A DNA stretch of 64,000 nucleotides, from assembly GCF_002813295.1 (NCBI RefSeq), contig NZ_PHUE01000001.1, forward strand, positions 4,909,517 to 4,973,516, given 5' to 3'. The position numbers and the translations under genes are program-made. The DNA comes from Flavobacterium sp. 5. GTDB lineage: Bacteria; Bacteroidota; Bacteroidia; Flavobacteriales; Flavobacteriaceae. Of this stretch, positions 43,741 to 52,829 are shown in pieces (the first letter of the stretch is position 1; every line of letters begins with the position of its first letter). The notes beneath the pieces were generated by a model. That model saw only the letters and a program-made list of their open reading frames with translations, had not been told where the DNA came from and searched no databases.

Positions 43741-46731
43741 TTAAAAAGTTACATTTAATCCTAGGGTTAAACCTCTAGTACTTGGATATTTATCTCTGTT
43801 ATCCATACCTTGAGACAATGGATCCTCTCTTTTTATTTCTGGATCTAAACCTTTGTATTTTGTAAATGTGGCTAAGTTATTTCCAGACACATACAATCGC
43901 ATCGCGCTTAAAAACTTAAATGGCTTAACATCAAAATTATAAGATAAGGTTACGTTATCAACCTTTACATAATCACCTTGCTCAATATAATAGCTCACAT
44001 AGGTTTGATTGTAACTTAATACCGCATTATCATACACTTTATCGTATGCACTGTCCAACATATTATAAGCAATTGTAGGATTCTCGTAAAACATACGTTG
44101 CGTATTTAGTATCTGAAAATCAAAAGCTCCTGTTAATACAACACTTAAATCAAATTTTTTGTAACTAAAAGTATTGGTCCAACCTGCATAATATTGCGGA
44201 ACACCATTGCCTAAATATTGCATATTGGCATCATTATACATAGCAGTAGTAAGCGTTTTTCTTGTACCATCTGGCAATTCTACAATCCATTTTCCATCAT
44301 TAGTAATATCTACCGATTTTAATCCCCAAAAATTACCTATTGATTGTCCCACTTCTAGTCTATGAGTTGTAAATGAAATAGGGTCTCCTGTGTTTCCCAC
44401 ATTCAAATAATCTCCTTCAATTTTATATAAATCATTAGAAAGACTTGTCAGTTCATTTTTATTGTGTGAAAAAGTCATAGAAGAGTTCCAAACAAAATTC
44501 TCCGTTTTGACAGGAATTGTATTAAGAAGAATCTCAAATCCTTTATTTTCCATTTTACCAACGTTAGCAGTCATACCAGTCGCTAAATAAGGCGGAGTTG
44601 GTACATTATAATTAAATAACATATCACTAGTTTTTTTGCTATAGACATCAAAACTTCCGCTTATTCTATTATCCAAAAATCCAAAATCAAGACCAATATT
44701 TACCTCTGTTGTTTTCTCCCAGCGCAAATCAGGGTTAGGATTTCTTGTTGGCTGTAATCCCTTTACCCATTTTCCATCATTAAAAAAATAACCATCATAT
44801 TCATACAATGTTTTAGACATATAAGATTCAGTAGGAATAACTCCTGTTACTCCATAACCTGCTCTCAATTTTAAAGCGTTTACAGCAGTAACGTCTTCTA
44901 AAAAAGACTCTTTATTTATACTCCATCCTGCAGAAACAGCTGGAAAATTACCCCATTGGTAATTGGCACCAAATTTAGAAGAACCTTCTCTCCTAATACT
45001 AAATAACAAATCGTATTTACTATTAAAATTATAGTTAACTCTACCAAAAAATCCTATTAATGTACTATCATCTTTATAACTTCCCATTCTTGCTTTTCCA
45101 TCAGTCAAAGCATTTCCTGCAAGTAAATTATTATAAGAAAAAGCATCTGTAGGGAAATCATAATTACTAGCCGAAAAACCTTGATTTAGTATATATTGAT
45201 AACTATACCCCCCTAATACTGTAAATTCGTGCTTATCAAAAATTTTATGGTATTTGGACGTTATTTCTACATAATCACTATCTGTAGTTCCTGTATCTCT
45301 AGAAGCCACTCCATTTCTCTTATTTATAGTATTTGAATAATGCTTTTTGGTTTCAGCATATCCATTTAAACCTGTGTTTTTATTTTTTGAAAGTTGTGTA
45401 CCTACATTCCACCCTGGTAATAAATCAAAAGTTATATTAGCAGTAAATCTTTGCCAAGTACTGTTCCTGTCTTGTTTTGTTTCGTTCATAATAGCTACAG
45501 GATTATAATATTGAAATTTACCCGTATCCTCATTATAAGTTCCATCTGAATTATATACAGGAGCCGTAGGGTTTCTTATCATCGCCTGTCTGTAAGCATA
45601 AGCTGCTGTTCCTTCTGAAAGACCCATATTTTGTGTACCATTTAGTAAGCTTAAGTTAATTTTCAATTTATCATTAAACATAGTATGATTCACATCAAAT
45701 GAAAAACGGTACTCTTTATTAAATGTGTTATTAAAAACGCCTGTTTCGTTTACATAATTAAGATTTACGATATAATTTGTTTTAGCATTTCCTCCTTTTA
45801 AAGCTAAATTATGATTTTGAGCAAATCCGCTTCCTGATATTTCATCTAACCAATCTGTACTAGCTCCACCATCTGTAAAAGGAATTGAGAATCCTTCAGC
45901 ACGTAAACTTCTTTGTTGACCTGCATCTAAAAATTTAGCCTTATTAGCAAAATTGTTTACTGTAGCAAATGTTGAATAGGTAATAGTTGGTTCCATTTCT
46001 TTATTTATCGTTTTTGTAGTAATAAGAATTACTCCATTGGCTCCTCTTGTTCCATAAATTGCAGCAGCCGAAGCATCCTTCAAAACATCGATTGAAGCAA
46101 TTTCATTTGGAGCAACCGTATTAAGGCTTCCAGGTACACCATTAATTAAGACCAGAGGACCATTATCTCCCATTATGGTAGAAAATCCACGCAATGTAAT
46201 ATTTGAGGATGAACCCGGATCTCCTGAACCGTTAGTGATTGTCAAACCTGCCACTTTACCTTTAATAAGATCGGAAGCATCTCTAATATTTCCCTTAATA
46301 AAATCTTTTTCTTTTATACTAGCAATTGCACTAGTAACTCTTGATTTTTTTTGCGTACCGTAACCTACGACAACTACATCTGCTAATTGCTCAGTGTCAC
46401 TCACCAGAAAGACATCAATTTTGCTTTTATTTGCAATTGCTACTTCCTTAGTTTTAAATCCTATATAAGTAAAAAGTAAATTAGACTTTTCATCTTTAAG
46501 GACAATCTCAAATTTTCCATCAAAATCGGACACTACAGAATTAGAAATATTCTTTTCTGTAATTGTCACCCCGGAAAGAGGTATTCCATTGTTATCTTTT
46601 ATGGTACCCTGGATTTTTTTTTGCGCAAATGAGGTGAGAAAAGTTAGAAATAAAAAAATGGTTAATCCCATTTTTCCCTTCCAAAATTTACTCTCAAAAA
46701 TTTGCATTGCTGAAAGGTTGGTAAAATTCAT
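43741..46731 (-). CDS. SusC/RagA family TonB-linked outer-membrane transporter
   Basis: A 996-residue protein with signal segment MGLTIFLFLTFLTSFAQ, a carboxypeptidase-regulatory-like domain (KIQGTIKDNNGIPLSGVTI), a TonB-box/plug region (VVVVGYGTQKKSRVTSAI, VAGLTITNGSGDPGSS, and ASIDVLKDASAAAIYGTRG) and a beta barrel ending in GLTLGLNVTF. It imports ligands bound by its SusD partner. The start at 46731 leaves a 20-residue pre-signal region; Met9 (46707) or Met21 (46671) are alternatives. There is no STN domain, so regulation is not by anti-sigma signalling through this receptor. A terminator at 47058-47105 separates it from the upstream M61 gene, so it has its own promoter. Confidence 0.93.
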   Translation of the reverse strand: MNFTNLSAMQIFESKFWKGKMGLTIFLFLTFLTSFAQKKIQGTIKDNNGIPLSGVTITEKNISNSVVSDFDGKFEIVLKDEKSNLLFTYIGFKTKEVAIANKSKIDVFLVSDTEQLADVVVVGYGTQKKSRVTSAIASIKEKDFIKGNIRDASDLIKGKVAGLTITNGSGDPGSSSNITLRGFSTIMGDNGPLVLINGVPGSLNTVAPNEIASIDVLKDASAAAIYGTRGANGVILITTKTINKEMEPTITYSTFATVNNFANKAKFLDAGQQRSLRAEGFSIPFTDGGASTDWLDEISGSGFAQNHNLALKGGNAKTNYIVNLNYVNETGVFNNTFNKEYRFSFDVNHTMFNDKLKINLSLLNGTQNMGLSEGTAAYAYRQAMIRNPTAPVYNSDGTYNEDTGKFQYYNPVAIMNETKQDRNSTWQRFTANITFDLLPGWNVGTQLSKNKNTGLNGYAETKKHYSNTINKRNGVASRDTGTTDSDYVEITSKYHKIFDKHEFTVLGGYSYQYILNQGFSASNYDFPTDAFSYNNLLAGNALTDGKARMGSYKDDSTLIGFFGRVNYNFNSKYDLLFSIRREGSSKFGANYQWGNFPAVSAGWSINKESFLEDVTAVNALKLRAGYGVTGVIPTESYMSKTLYEYDGYFFNDGKWVKGLQPTRNPNPDLRWEKTTEVNIGLDFGFLDNRISGSFDVYSKKTSDMLFNYNVPTPPYLATGMTANVGKMENKGFEILLNTIPVKTENFVWNSSMTFSHNKNELTSLSNDLYKIEGDYLNVGNTGDPISFTTHRLEVGQSIGNFWGLKSVDITNDGKWIVELPDGTRKTLTTAMYNDANMQYLGNGVPQYYAGWTNTFSYKKFDLSVVLTGAFDFQILNTQRMFYENPTIAYNMLDSAYDKVYDNAVLSYNQTYVSYYIEQGDYVKVDNVTLSYNFDVKPFKFLSAMRLYVSGNNLATFTKYKGLDPEIKREDPLSQGMDNRDKYPSTRGLTLGLNVTF

Positions 46732-46778
46732 AGCTTTTGTTTTTGGTTATGGTTAAAAATTAATTCTCTTTGTTAATG

Positions 46779-46796
46779 CACAATTAATCAATTGTG
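46779..46796. promoter_or_regulatory. Inverted repeat in the susC leader
   Basis: CACAATT and AATTGTG flank a 4-base centre, 48-65 bases upstream of the susC start. It could be a protein-binding site or a small leader hairpin. There is no T tail, so it is not a terminator. Function unproven. Confidence 0.4.
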
Positions 46797-47057
46797 TGAT
46801 TTAAACACTTGTAAAATTAAATTTTAATCACAATAACAAAGACCAACAATTTATCCTAAACCAATAGTATATTATCCTTTTATTGCTTTATTTGATGCAA
46901 ATTCGAATAAATTAAATACTACTAAAAAAAATAATGTTAATTGTATAGTAATAATACAGACTTATAAACATTATCACTAAAAAAACGCAACAACAGTAAA
47001 GAAACACAACTCTCAAAAAACCTTAAATTACAGTATGTTATATAAAACATAAGAGGC

Positions 47058-47105
47058 AAAAAAAAAAAAAAAAACATCACATCTTATTAAAAATAATCTG
47101 TGATG
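47058..47105 (-). terminator. Terminator after the M61 peptidase gene
   Basis: On the minus strand CATCACA ... TGTGATG (7-base outer stem, with an additional ATTATT/AATAAG inner pairing) is followed directly by 17 T residues. It ends the transcript of the catabolic and peptidase genes and separates it from the SusCD pair. Confidence 0.82.
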
Positions 47106-47201
47106 GTCTGTCATATTTTTTAATCCAATACTTATAAATTCAAAGGCATTCATTTAATTCAAAGATCTAAATTCATTGCTTTTACATACGATAAATACAA
47201 A

Positions 47202-48785
47202 TCATTTATTCAACCATGAATAGAAAACTTTTTGTTGCGATTCATTTTTTGTATCCAAAAATTGAAAGGAATATTTTTTGGATTTAGAATCGTAATCAAC
47301 TTGTTCTTTCAATCTTAATCCTGCATAAGATAAGTAGGCATTATAATCAATTTCTTTGGTAGTATACACATATTCAAACTCTTTGGCTAATGAAATTCTG
47401 GCTGTAGTCTCGCAGGCTTGTTGAAATTCAGCATCTGTAAATCCACGCTGCATTTTTTTGTAATACTGCCAATACAAAAGTTGCATAACATCATCTAAAG
47501 ATTTTTTATTTTCTGTTGCCTTGCGAATAGCAAAGTCAAGAACAAGACCAACTGCAGGTCCTTTGTCATAATAAGAAATAGCTTTATTCGCATTCTCTCC
47601 TTGTTTTCCAAAAGGTCCATCACTCCATGTCTCAAAACTAGACTGTGTTAGTGATTGATAATTTCTGCCTGGACTGTTCTCAAAAGCATTAATACTACTT
47701 TCAAAATTATTAAATAACGTTTGTTCATTGATAAGTCCTGCTCTTTTTACAATTAAATATTCATAATAGACAGATAATCCTTCGCTTACCCAAAGTAGGT
47801 TTGTTTTGTTTCCTTTATCATAATCAAAAGGTCCTAGTTCGAAAGGTCTTATTCTTTTTACATTATAATGGTGAAAATATTCGTGAGCTAAAAAATTCAT
47901 CATCGTCGTCATAGTATCAGGATTGTCTAACCCATTACCATCAAAACTTACAGTCGTATTATTTAAATGTTCTATACCTCCCTGCCCTGGACCGATTCCA
48001 ATAAATGTATATTCTTTATACGGAATATCACCAATTACAGCAACGGCAGATTCTACCACTTTTTTTAAATTACTCATAAAAGTTACTTTATCAAAATTGC
48101 CTAATTTATATCCAACAAATCGATGTTCAATACCTTTTACTTTAAAAGATGGCAACTCTTCTAAATCTCCAATTAGTATTGGACAATCATACAGAATATC
48201 AAAATCAGAGGCATAAAATTCAGTTTTACTTTCTTTTATCGATTCTAATCCTGTTGCAATTTTCATTCCCTCTTTCATTCCTGAAATTTTCACAGAAACT
48301 GGTATATTCAAATTTTCATTTATATATACAAACAAACTATTTGGAATGATATACGCATGTGTGGTATCTAAAAAACTATTGGCAACAAATTGTTTATCTG
48401 CTTTTACATCATAACTCAATGTGAATGGTCTGTTCTTTGTTACATTAATTTGCCATGTATTTTCATTAGCCTTCGTTACAGCTAAATCTTTATTGTCGTT
48501 TTTTGCTACAAAATTTTCTACCATTTTGCTATAATTCATCATTTGATAATAGCCTGGCATCCAGTTTGGCATTTTAAAATCGATAGTTTCTTCTTTCCAA
48601 CCAGAACAATTCAATTCAACATGAAAATAATGACTTTCTGGATTTGGCATCGAAACAGTATATTGCAAAACAGGATTTACTGATTGTGCTTGAACGTTAT
48701 TTGTTAATACACTCATTATATTCAATAGCAAAACAAACAGAAAAAAAATTCTGTTTGTTTTGTGTAAAAATGATAGCTTTTTCAT
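47202..48785 (-). CDS. M61 family metallopeptidase (glycyl-aminopeptidase type), PDZ domain missing
   Basis: A 527-residue exported protein with a signal peptide (FFLFVLLLNIMSVLTNNVQAQ). It has an N-terminal beta domain and a thermolysin-like catalytic domain with HEYFHHYNVKRIRP near residue 300 (HExxH zinc site) and WVSEGLSVYYEYL giving the third zinc ligand Glu. M61 enzymes usually continue about 100 residues further into a PDZ domain. This protein stops soon after the family's AGLRLKE position with only a short tail. M61 enzymes act as aminopeptidases with preference for small residues such as Gly or Ala. It lies 4 bases after the GH127 gene, so they are co-transcribed, and it is followed by a terminator. 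Confidence 0.88.
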   Translation of the reverse strand: MKKLSFLHKTNRIFFLFVLLLNIMSVLTNNVQAQSVNPVLQYTVSMPNPESHYFHVELNCSGWKEETIDFKMPNWMPGYYQMMNYSKMVENFVAKNDNKDLAVTKANENTWQINVTKNRPFTLSYDVKADKQFVANSFLDTTHAYIIPNSLFVYINENLNIPVSVKISGMKEGMKIATGLESIKESKTEFYASDFDILYDCPILIGDLEELPSFKVKGIEHRFVGYKLGNFDKVTFMSNLKKVVESAVAVIGDIPYKEYTFIGIGPGQGGIEHLNNTTVSFDGNGLDNPDTMTTMMNFLAHEYFHHYNVKRIRPFELGPFDYDKGNKTNLLWVSEGLSVYYEYLIVKRAGLINEQTLFNNFESSINAFENSPGRNYQSLTQSSFETWSDGPFGKQGENANKAISYYDKGPAVGLVLDFAIRKATENKKSLDDVMQLLYWQYYKKMQRGFTDAEFQQACETTARISLAKEFEYVYTTKEIDYNAYLSYAGLRLKEQVDYDSKSKKYSFQFLDTKNESQQKVFYSWLNK

Positions 48786-48789
48786 AAAC

Positions 48790-51189
48790 CTATTGATTTA
48801 CCATCCATTCATGAATTCCTGCTGATTTATCAACTGGTAATTGCACAACCATTTTTAAAGCCGTAGTTGTTACAGGTTCAAATTGTACTGAATTGTATTT
48901 GTCTTTAGCTAATTCATAAGTCGAGGTGTTTTTTACAGGAACCCATTCCTCTCCTATTTTATAAAATATTTGCCATGAAGCTGGAACTGCGCAACCACCC
49001 CAAGGCGTATCATCATACCAATACACTTTGGTAGATGAAACGGTATAGGCTTTATCAAAATCGTATTGTACAAATTCTGTTGTATTATTTTTTGGCCACC
49101 AATGTAAATAGTTTGCTTCTTTATCAGCTGAATTTGCAACTTCATATTGATCATTCAAAGCCTTTAGCATTAATTTACTTTTAGAAGAAGAACTTACTAC
49201 ACTTCTGGATGCAATTGTACTAGCAGGCTTTGGATTTGAAGCAGATGTTTCATAAGGAATCCAAACTTCCATTTCGTTACTTCCTCTGTTATTCCAAGCG
49301 TAGTAAGGAATTGCATTAACTACACTTTTAGATTGTGTTAATTCTTGACTATTCTCGATACGGCTTGAAGATGAACCTACAGTTGAAAGTTCTAAAATTC
49401 CGTTTAGCTTGTCCGCTTTGTAACTTTCGGTTACAACAGCATCTTTATCAACAACAATACTTTGCACACTTTTGTCCGCTTGATCAAAACCTTCCAGACA
49501 ATAAACAATAGGCCCTTTTTGCAATGCGAACCTGTCTTTATCAGCTTTTACATTCTCATTTGCCAATACCTTTTGAATTGGCATAGGAAAATCAACTGTT
49601 ACTTTATCACCTTTTACCCAAGCACGCTTAATAACTGCGTATCCTTTTTCTATAACATAATCCACTTTTTTTCCATTTACAGAAATAGGAATAGCAACAG
49701 ACTTACTGTCTTTAAAACTATATAAATCCCCAGAAACTGGTTTGCCTATTGCCCAACTAGGAATACGAACATGCACCGAAAAATCAGCCTTTTTTGAAGG
49801 ATCAACAGTCAATGCAACCGTTCCATTCCATGGGTAATTCGTTTGTTGTGTCAAAGTAACTTTTGCAGCATCTAATTCTACATCCATTGTATTACTCATA
49901 AAAAGATTTACATACAAATCATTGTGATCGTGAGCATACACATATCCAGGCACTGAAGGTAAAAATCTAGTAATATTAGAGATACAACAAGCACAGCTAA
50001 ACCACTCTCCTCTTTGATGTTGTCCCAAAGAAGCTAAAGGATTCGGATAGAAAAAGTGATCTCCACTTAATGAAACACCAGATAATAATCCATTATACAA
50101 TGTTCTCTCCAAAACATCAATATATTTTGAATCTCCATGCAATAAAAACATTCTTAAATTCCAATATACATTTCCAATTGCTGCACATGTTTCTGCATAA
50201 GCGGACATATTAGGTAATTCGTAAGCTGCACCAAATGCTTCTCCAGCACCAGTAGCTCCGATACCTCCTGTTATGTATAATTTCTTATCGACTACATCAC
50301 CCCAGATGTTATCAATAGTATTAAGATATTGTTGATCTCCTGTTAATGCAGCTACATCTGCCATACCGGTGTACATATAAGCAGCACGTACTGCATGACC
50401 CACAGCTTCTTTTTGATCAACTACTTTTTTATCTGCCTGATTATAAGAATCTCCTCCAGGTCCGCGGACATCTAAAAAGAATTTAGCTAAATCAAGATAT
50501 TTTTTTTCTTTTGTAACTCGGTATAATTTTACCAAACCCATTTCTACAATCTGATGACCAGGGTAAATTTGCAATTTTCCCTGACCAAAATCCTTAACCA
50601 ATAAATCGGCATTTTTTATGGCTACATTCAAAAAAGTGCGTTTCCCTGTGGCTATAAAATGAGCTGTGGCCGCTTCATACAAATGCCCTGCATTGTACAA
50701 TTCATGACTAAGATCTTCGTCTTTTACCCATCGTTTATCCCCAATCCATTCATGAGGGTGAGCAGCATTTACGGTTCTAAAAGTATATAAATAACCATCT
50801 GGCTCTTGTGCTGCCGCAATTATTCCGATTAAAGTATCTAATTGTTTTTCCAGAACAGGATTTTTTTTAACCTGCAATCCATAGGATGCTCCTTCTATCA
50901 GTTTGTACACATCGGTATCATCAAAAGGAAAATCAGTCAACTTGTCGCCCGGAATTGTTTTAGAAGCTCTCAAAAAATTATTGATTCGTCCTGTTTCTTT
51001 ACACTTTTTTAAAATGTAAGGAATAGTAACTTCTGCATTTACTTCAATTTTTGGTTTCCAAAAATTATCAGTCAAATGAACATGAGTAAAATCGACAGGT
51101 TGAATCGCATAATCTTTTTTCTGTGAATGAACCAAACAGCTCATTCCTATCAAAAGTGTTACTGCTGTTTTTTTAATATTTGATATCAT
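48790..51189 (-). CDS. Glycoside hydrolase family 127-like, putative beta-L-arabinofuranosidase
   Basis: A 799-residue exported protein (signal MISNIKKTAVTLLIGMSCLVHSQ). The alpha/alpha-barrel (about 30-440) carries the GH127 active site. AETCAAIGN near residues 331-336 supplies the zinc-ligand Glu and first Cys, and EWFSCACC near 396-402 supplies the other cysteines, one of which is the proposed nucleophile in the B. longum enzyme HypBA1. Beta domains follow, and a C-terminal jelly-roll (SSTKVYWYDDTPWGGCAVPASW) resembles a carbohydrate-binding module. HypBA1 releases L-arabinose from beta-1,2-arabinobiose on hydroxyproline-linked sugar chains of plant extensin. Other GH127 or GH146 members act on pectin side chains. 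The neighbouring hydroxyproline genes favour the extensin role. It starts 42 bases after the permease gene. Confidence 0.88.
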   Translation of the reverse strand: MISNIKKTAVTLLIGMSCLVHSQKKDYAIQPVDFTHVHLTDNFWKPKIEVNAEVTIPYILKKCKETGRINNFLRASKTIPGDKLTDFPFDDTDVYKLIEGASYGLQVKKNPVLEKQLDTLIGIIAAAQEPDGYLYTFRTVNAAHPHEWIGDKRWVKDEDLSHELYNAGHLYEAATAHFIATGKRTFLNVAIKNADLLVKDFGQGKLQIYPGHQIVEMGLVKLYRVTKEKKYLDLAKFFLDVRGPGGDSYNQADKKVVDQKEAVGHAVRAAYMYTGMADVAALTGDQQYLNTIDNIWGDVVDKKLYITGGIGATGAGEAFGAAYELPNMSAYAETCAAIGNVYWNLRMFLLHGDSKYIDVLERTLYNGLLSGVSLSGDHFFYPNPLASLGQHQRGEWFSCACCISNITRFLPSVPGYVYAHDHNDLYVNLFMSNTMDVELDAAKVTLTQQTNYPWNGTVALTVDPSKKADFSVHVRIPSWAIGKPVSGDLYSFKDSKSVAIPISVNGKKVDYVIEKGYAVIKRAWVKGDKVTVDFPMPIQKVLANENVKADKDRFALQKGPIVYCLEGFDQADKSVQSIVVDKDAVVTESYKADKLNGILELSTVGSSSSRIENSQELTQSKSVVNAIPYYAWNNRGSNEMEVWIPYETSASNPKPASTIASRSVVSSSSKSKLMLKALNDQYEVANSADKEANYLHWWPKNNTTEFVQYDFDKAYTVSSTKVYWYDDTPWGGCAVPASWQIFYKIGEEWVPVKNTSTYELAKDKYNSVQFEPVTTTALKMVVQLPVDKSAGIHEWMVNQ

Positions 51190-51231
51190 TATAGAATACT
51201 TTTAATGATTAATTTTTAATGAAGTAGTAGC

Positions 51232-52641
51232 TTATTTATCTTTATTTACAAAATAGTAATAGATTGGAATTCCTAATAATACGATTGCCAATCCTGGTAA
51301 TGATGAGCTGTATTTATAAACCAATAACATAATACAAATACTCGAAGCTGCAATAATATAGATAGCTGGTAATACTGGATAACCTATTGCTTTATATGGT
51401 CTTTCTAATTCTGGTTTTGTTTTTCTTAATCTAAAAATCCCCGCAATAGTCAAGATATAAAAGATCAGAACAACAAATATTACATAATCCAATAGTTCAT
51501 TGTATTTTCCACTTAAACAAAGGACAGAAGCCCAAAGACATTGAATCCACAATGCTTTCTCTGGCACTCCATTTTTATTTAATTGCGCCATTTTTTTAAA
51601 GAAAAGACCATCTTTTGCCATTCTATGATACACACGTGCTCCAGAAAGTATTAATCCATTATTACATCCAAAAGTGGAGACCATTAACAAAATTGCAATA
51701 ATATAAGTTCCTGAACTTCCAAAAATATGCTGTGAAGCTACAACACCAACACGATCATTTTCGGCATGTGCGATCTCATCTAAAGTAAGAACCGATAAGT
51801 ACATCATATTAGTTGCAACATAAATAATAGTTACAATCAGCGTTCCAAGGAAAAGACTTCTACCAATATTTTTCGATGGGTTTTTTATTTCACGAGCAAT
51901 AAAAGTTACATTATTCCATGAATCACTGCTAAATAAACTCCCCACAAGACTAGCAGCAACTGCTCCCATTATAGCTAATCCTGAATAAGGAATAAGGGTA
52001 TTTCCTTCCATTTTATTTATTGAAAAACCTGTGCTCCAATTGGCTTTCCAAACATCTGCTTTTGCAGCCAATATGAAACCAAAAATGATAAGACCAAACA
52101 ATGCAATTAGTTTTACCATTGTAAAAACGGTTTGAATAATCTTTCCTTCTTTAACACCTCTAGTATTAACATACGTAAGAAAAACAACAAGAATAATAGA
52201 TGCTAATTGTGCAGCTGATATTTGCAAAAATCCTAAATCTAAAATTATATTTTTTTCACTCAAAGAAGGAAAAACATAAGCTGCAAACTTACTAAAAGCG
52301 ACACCTACAGCAGCGATAGAACCTGTTTGTATAACTGCAAAAAAACTCCATCCGTATAAAAAACCTGTAAGAGAATTGAAAGATTCTCTTAAATAAACAT
52401 ATTGCCCGCCTGCTTTGGGAAACATCCCACTTAATTCTCCATAACTTAAAGCCGCTGCAATCGTAAGGAAACCTGTAAGCAGCCAAACCAGTAATAATGC
52501 TCCCGCAGACCCTACATTACGAACAATATCTGCGCTCACAATAAAGATTCCTGAGCCAATCATAGAACCAGCAACAATCATTGTAGCGTCTAATAAACCT
52601 AATGACCGTTTAAATTTTTTTTTATTTGTTTTTGATTCCAT
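51232..52641 (-). CDS. APC superfamily amino acid permease
   Basis: A 469-residue inner-membrane protein with about 12 hydrophobic helices. The APC signatures are at the start: LGLLDATMIVAGSMIGSGIFIVSADI (the unwound TM1 with GSGIF), WLLTGFLTIAAALSYGELSGMFPKAGGQYVYLRE in TM2-3, and FAAYVFPSL. Later FSSDSWNNVTFIAREIKNPSKNIGRSLFLG is typical of the LAT/YfnA-like amino-acid permeases. In this context it is a good candidate for uptake of hydroxyproline, proline or a small peptide-derived amino acid (inference). It is upstream of GH127 on the same strand, 188 bases downstream of the oxidase gene, so it could have its own promoter. Confidence 0.9.
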   Translation of the reverse strand: MESKTNKKKFKRSLGLLDATMIVAGSMIGSGIFIVSADIVRNVGSAGALLLVWLLTGFLTIAAALSYGELSGMFPKAGGQYVYLRESFNSLTGFLYGWSFFAVIQTGSIAAVGVAFSKFAAYVFPSLSEKNIILDLGFLQISAAQLASIILVVFLTYVNTRGVKEGKIIQTVFTMVKLIALFGLIIFGFILAAKADVWKANWSTGFSINKMEGNTLIPYSGLAIMGAVAASLVGSLFSSDSWNNVTFIAREIKNPSKNIGRSLFLGTLIVTIIYVATNMMYLSVLTLDEIAHAENDRVGVVASQHIFGSSGTYIIAILLMVSTFGCNNGLILSGARVYHRMAKDGLFFKKMAQLNKNGVPEKALWIQCLWASVLCLSGKYNELLDYVIFVVLIFYILTIAGIFRLRKTKPELERPYKAIGYPVLPAIYIIAASSICIMLLVYKYSSSLPGLAIVLLGIPIYYYFVNKDK

Positions 52642-52642
52642 T

Positions 52643-52704
52643 TGTTGGTTAGTTGGTTAGTTTTAGTTAGTTATTTTTATCATTACCACTGTGTGTGGCG
52701 TAAT
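52643..52704. promoter_or_regulatory. Direct and inverted repeats upstream of the permease gene
   Basis: The 188-base gap before the permease holds a run of TTGGTTAG-like direct repeats (52645-52675) immediately before the start codon. Next to it is an imperfect inverted repeat ATTACCAC / GTGGCGTAAT at 52682-52704. These lie in the leader or promoter of the permease-GH127-M61 genes and may be regulatory. No consensus TTG-N19-TAnnTTTG promoter was recognised. Confidence 0.4.
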
Positions 52705-52829
52705 TATTATTTTTTTTAATTTAGATTTAAAGATCTCTAAGTCCTTTATTATGGAACAACGATGATGGCTAATAAATTAAATATTAATTTAAACCAGAAA
52801 GAAAATCAGTATGAAAGGAACCACCCTTT

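Larger units (their letters stand above)
46732..47201. other. Intergenic region upstream of the second susC
   Basis: About 470 AT-rich bases with no gene. It holds the terminator of the M61 gene (47058-47105, with a run of 17 A), an inverted repeat at 46779-46796 in the presumed susC leader, and the susC promoter. I could not find a clean consensus promoter: GGTCTTTG near 46840 on the minus strand is two mismatches away, so the promoter may need an activator. Confidence 0.5.
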
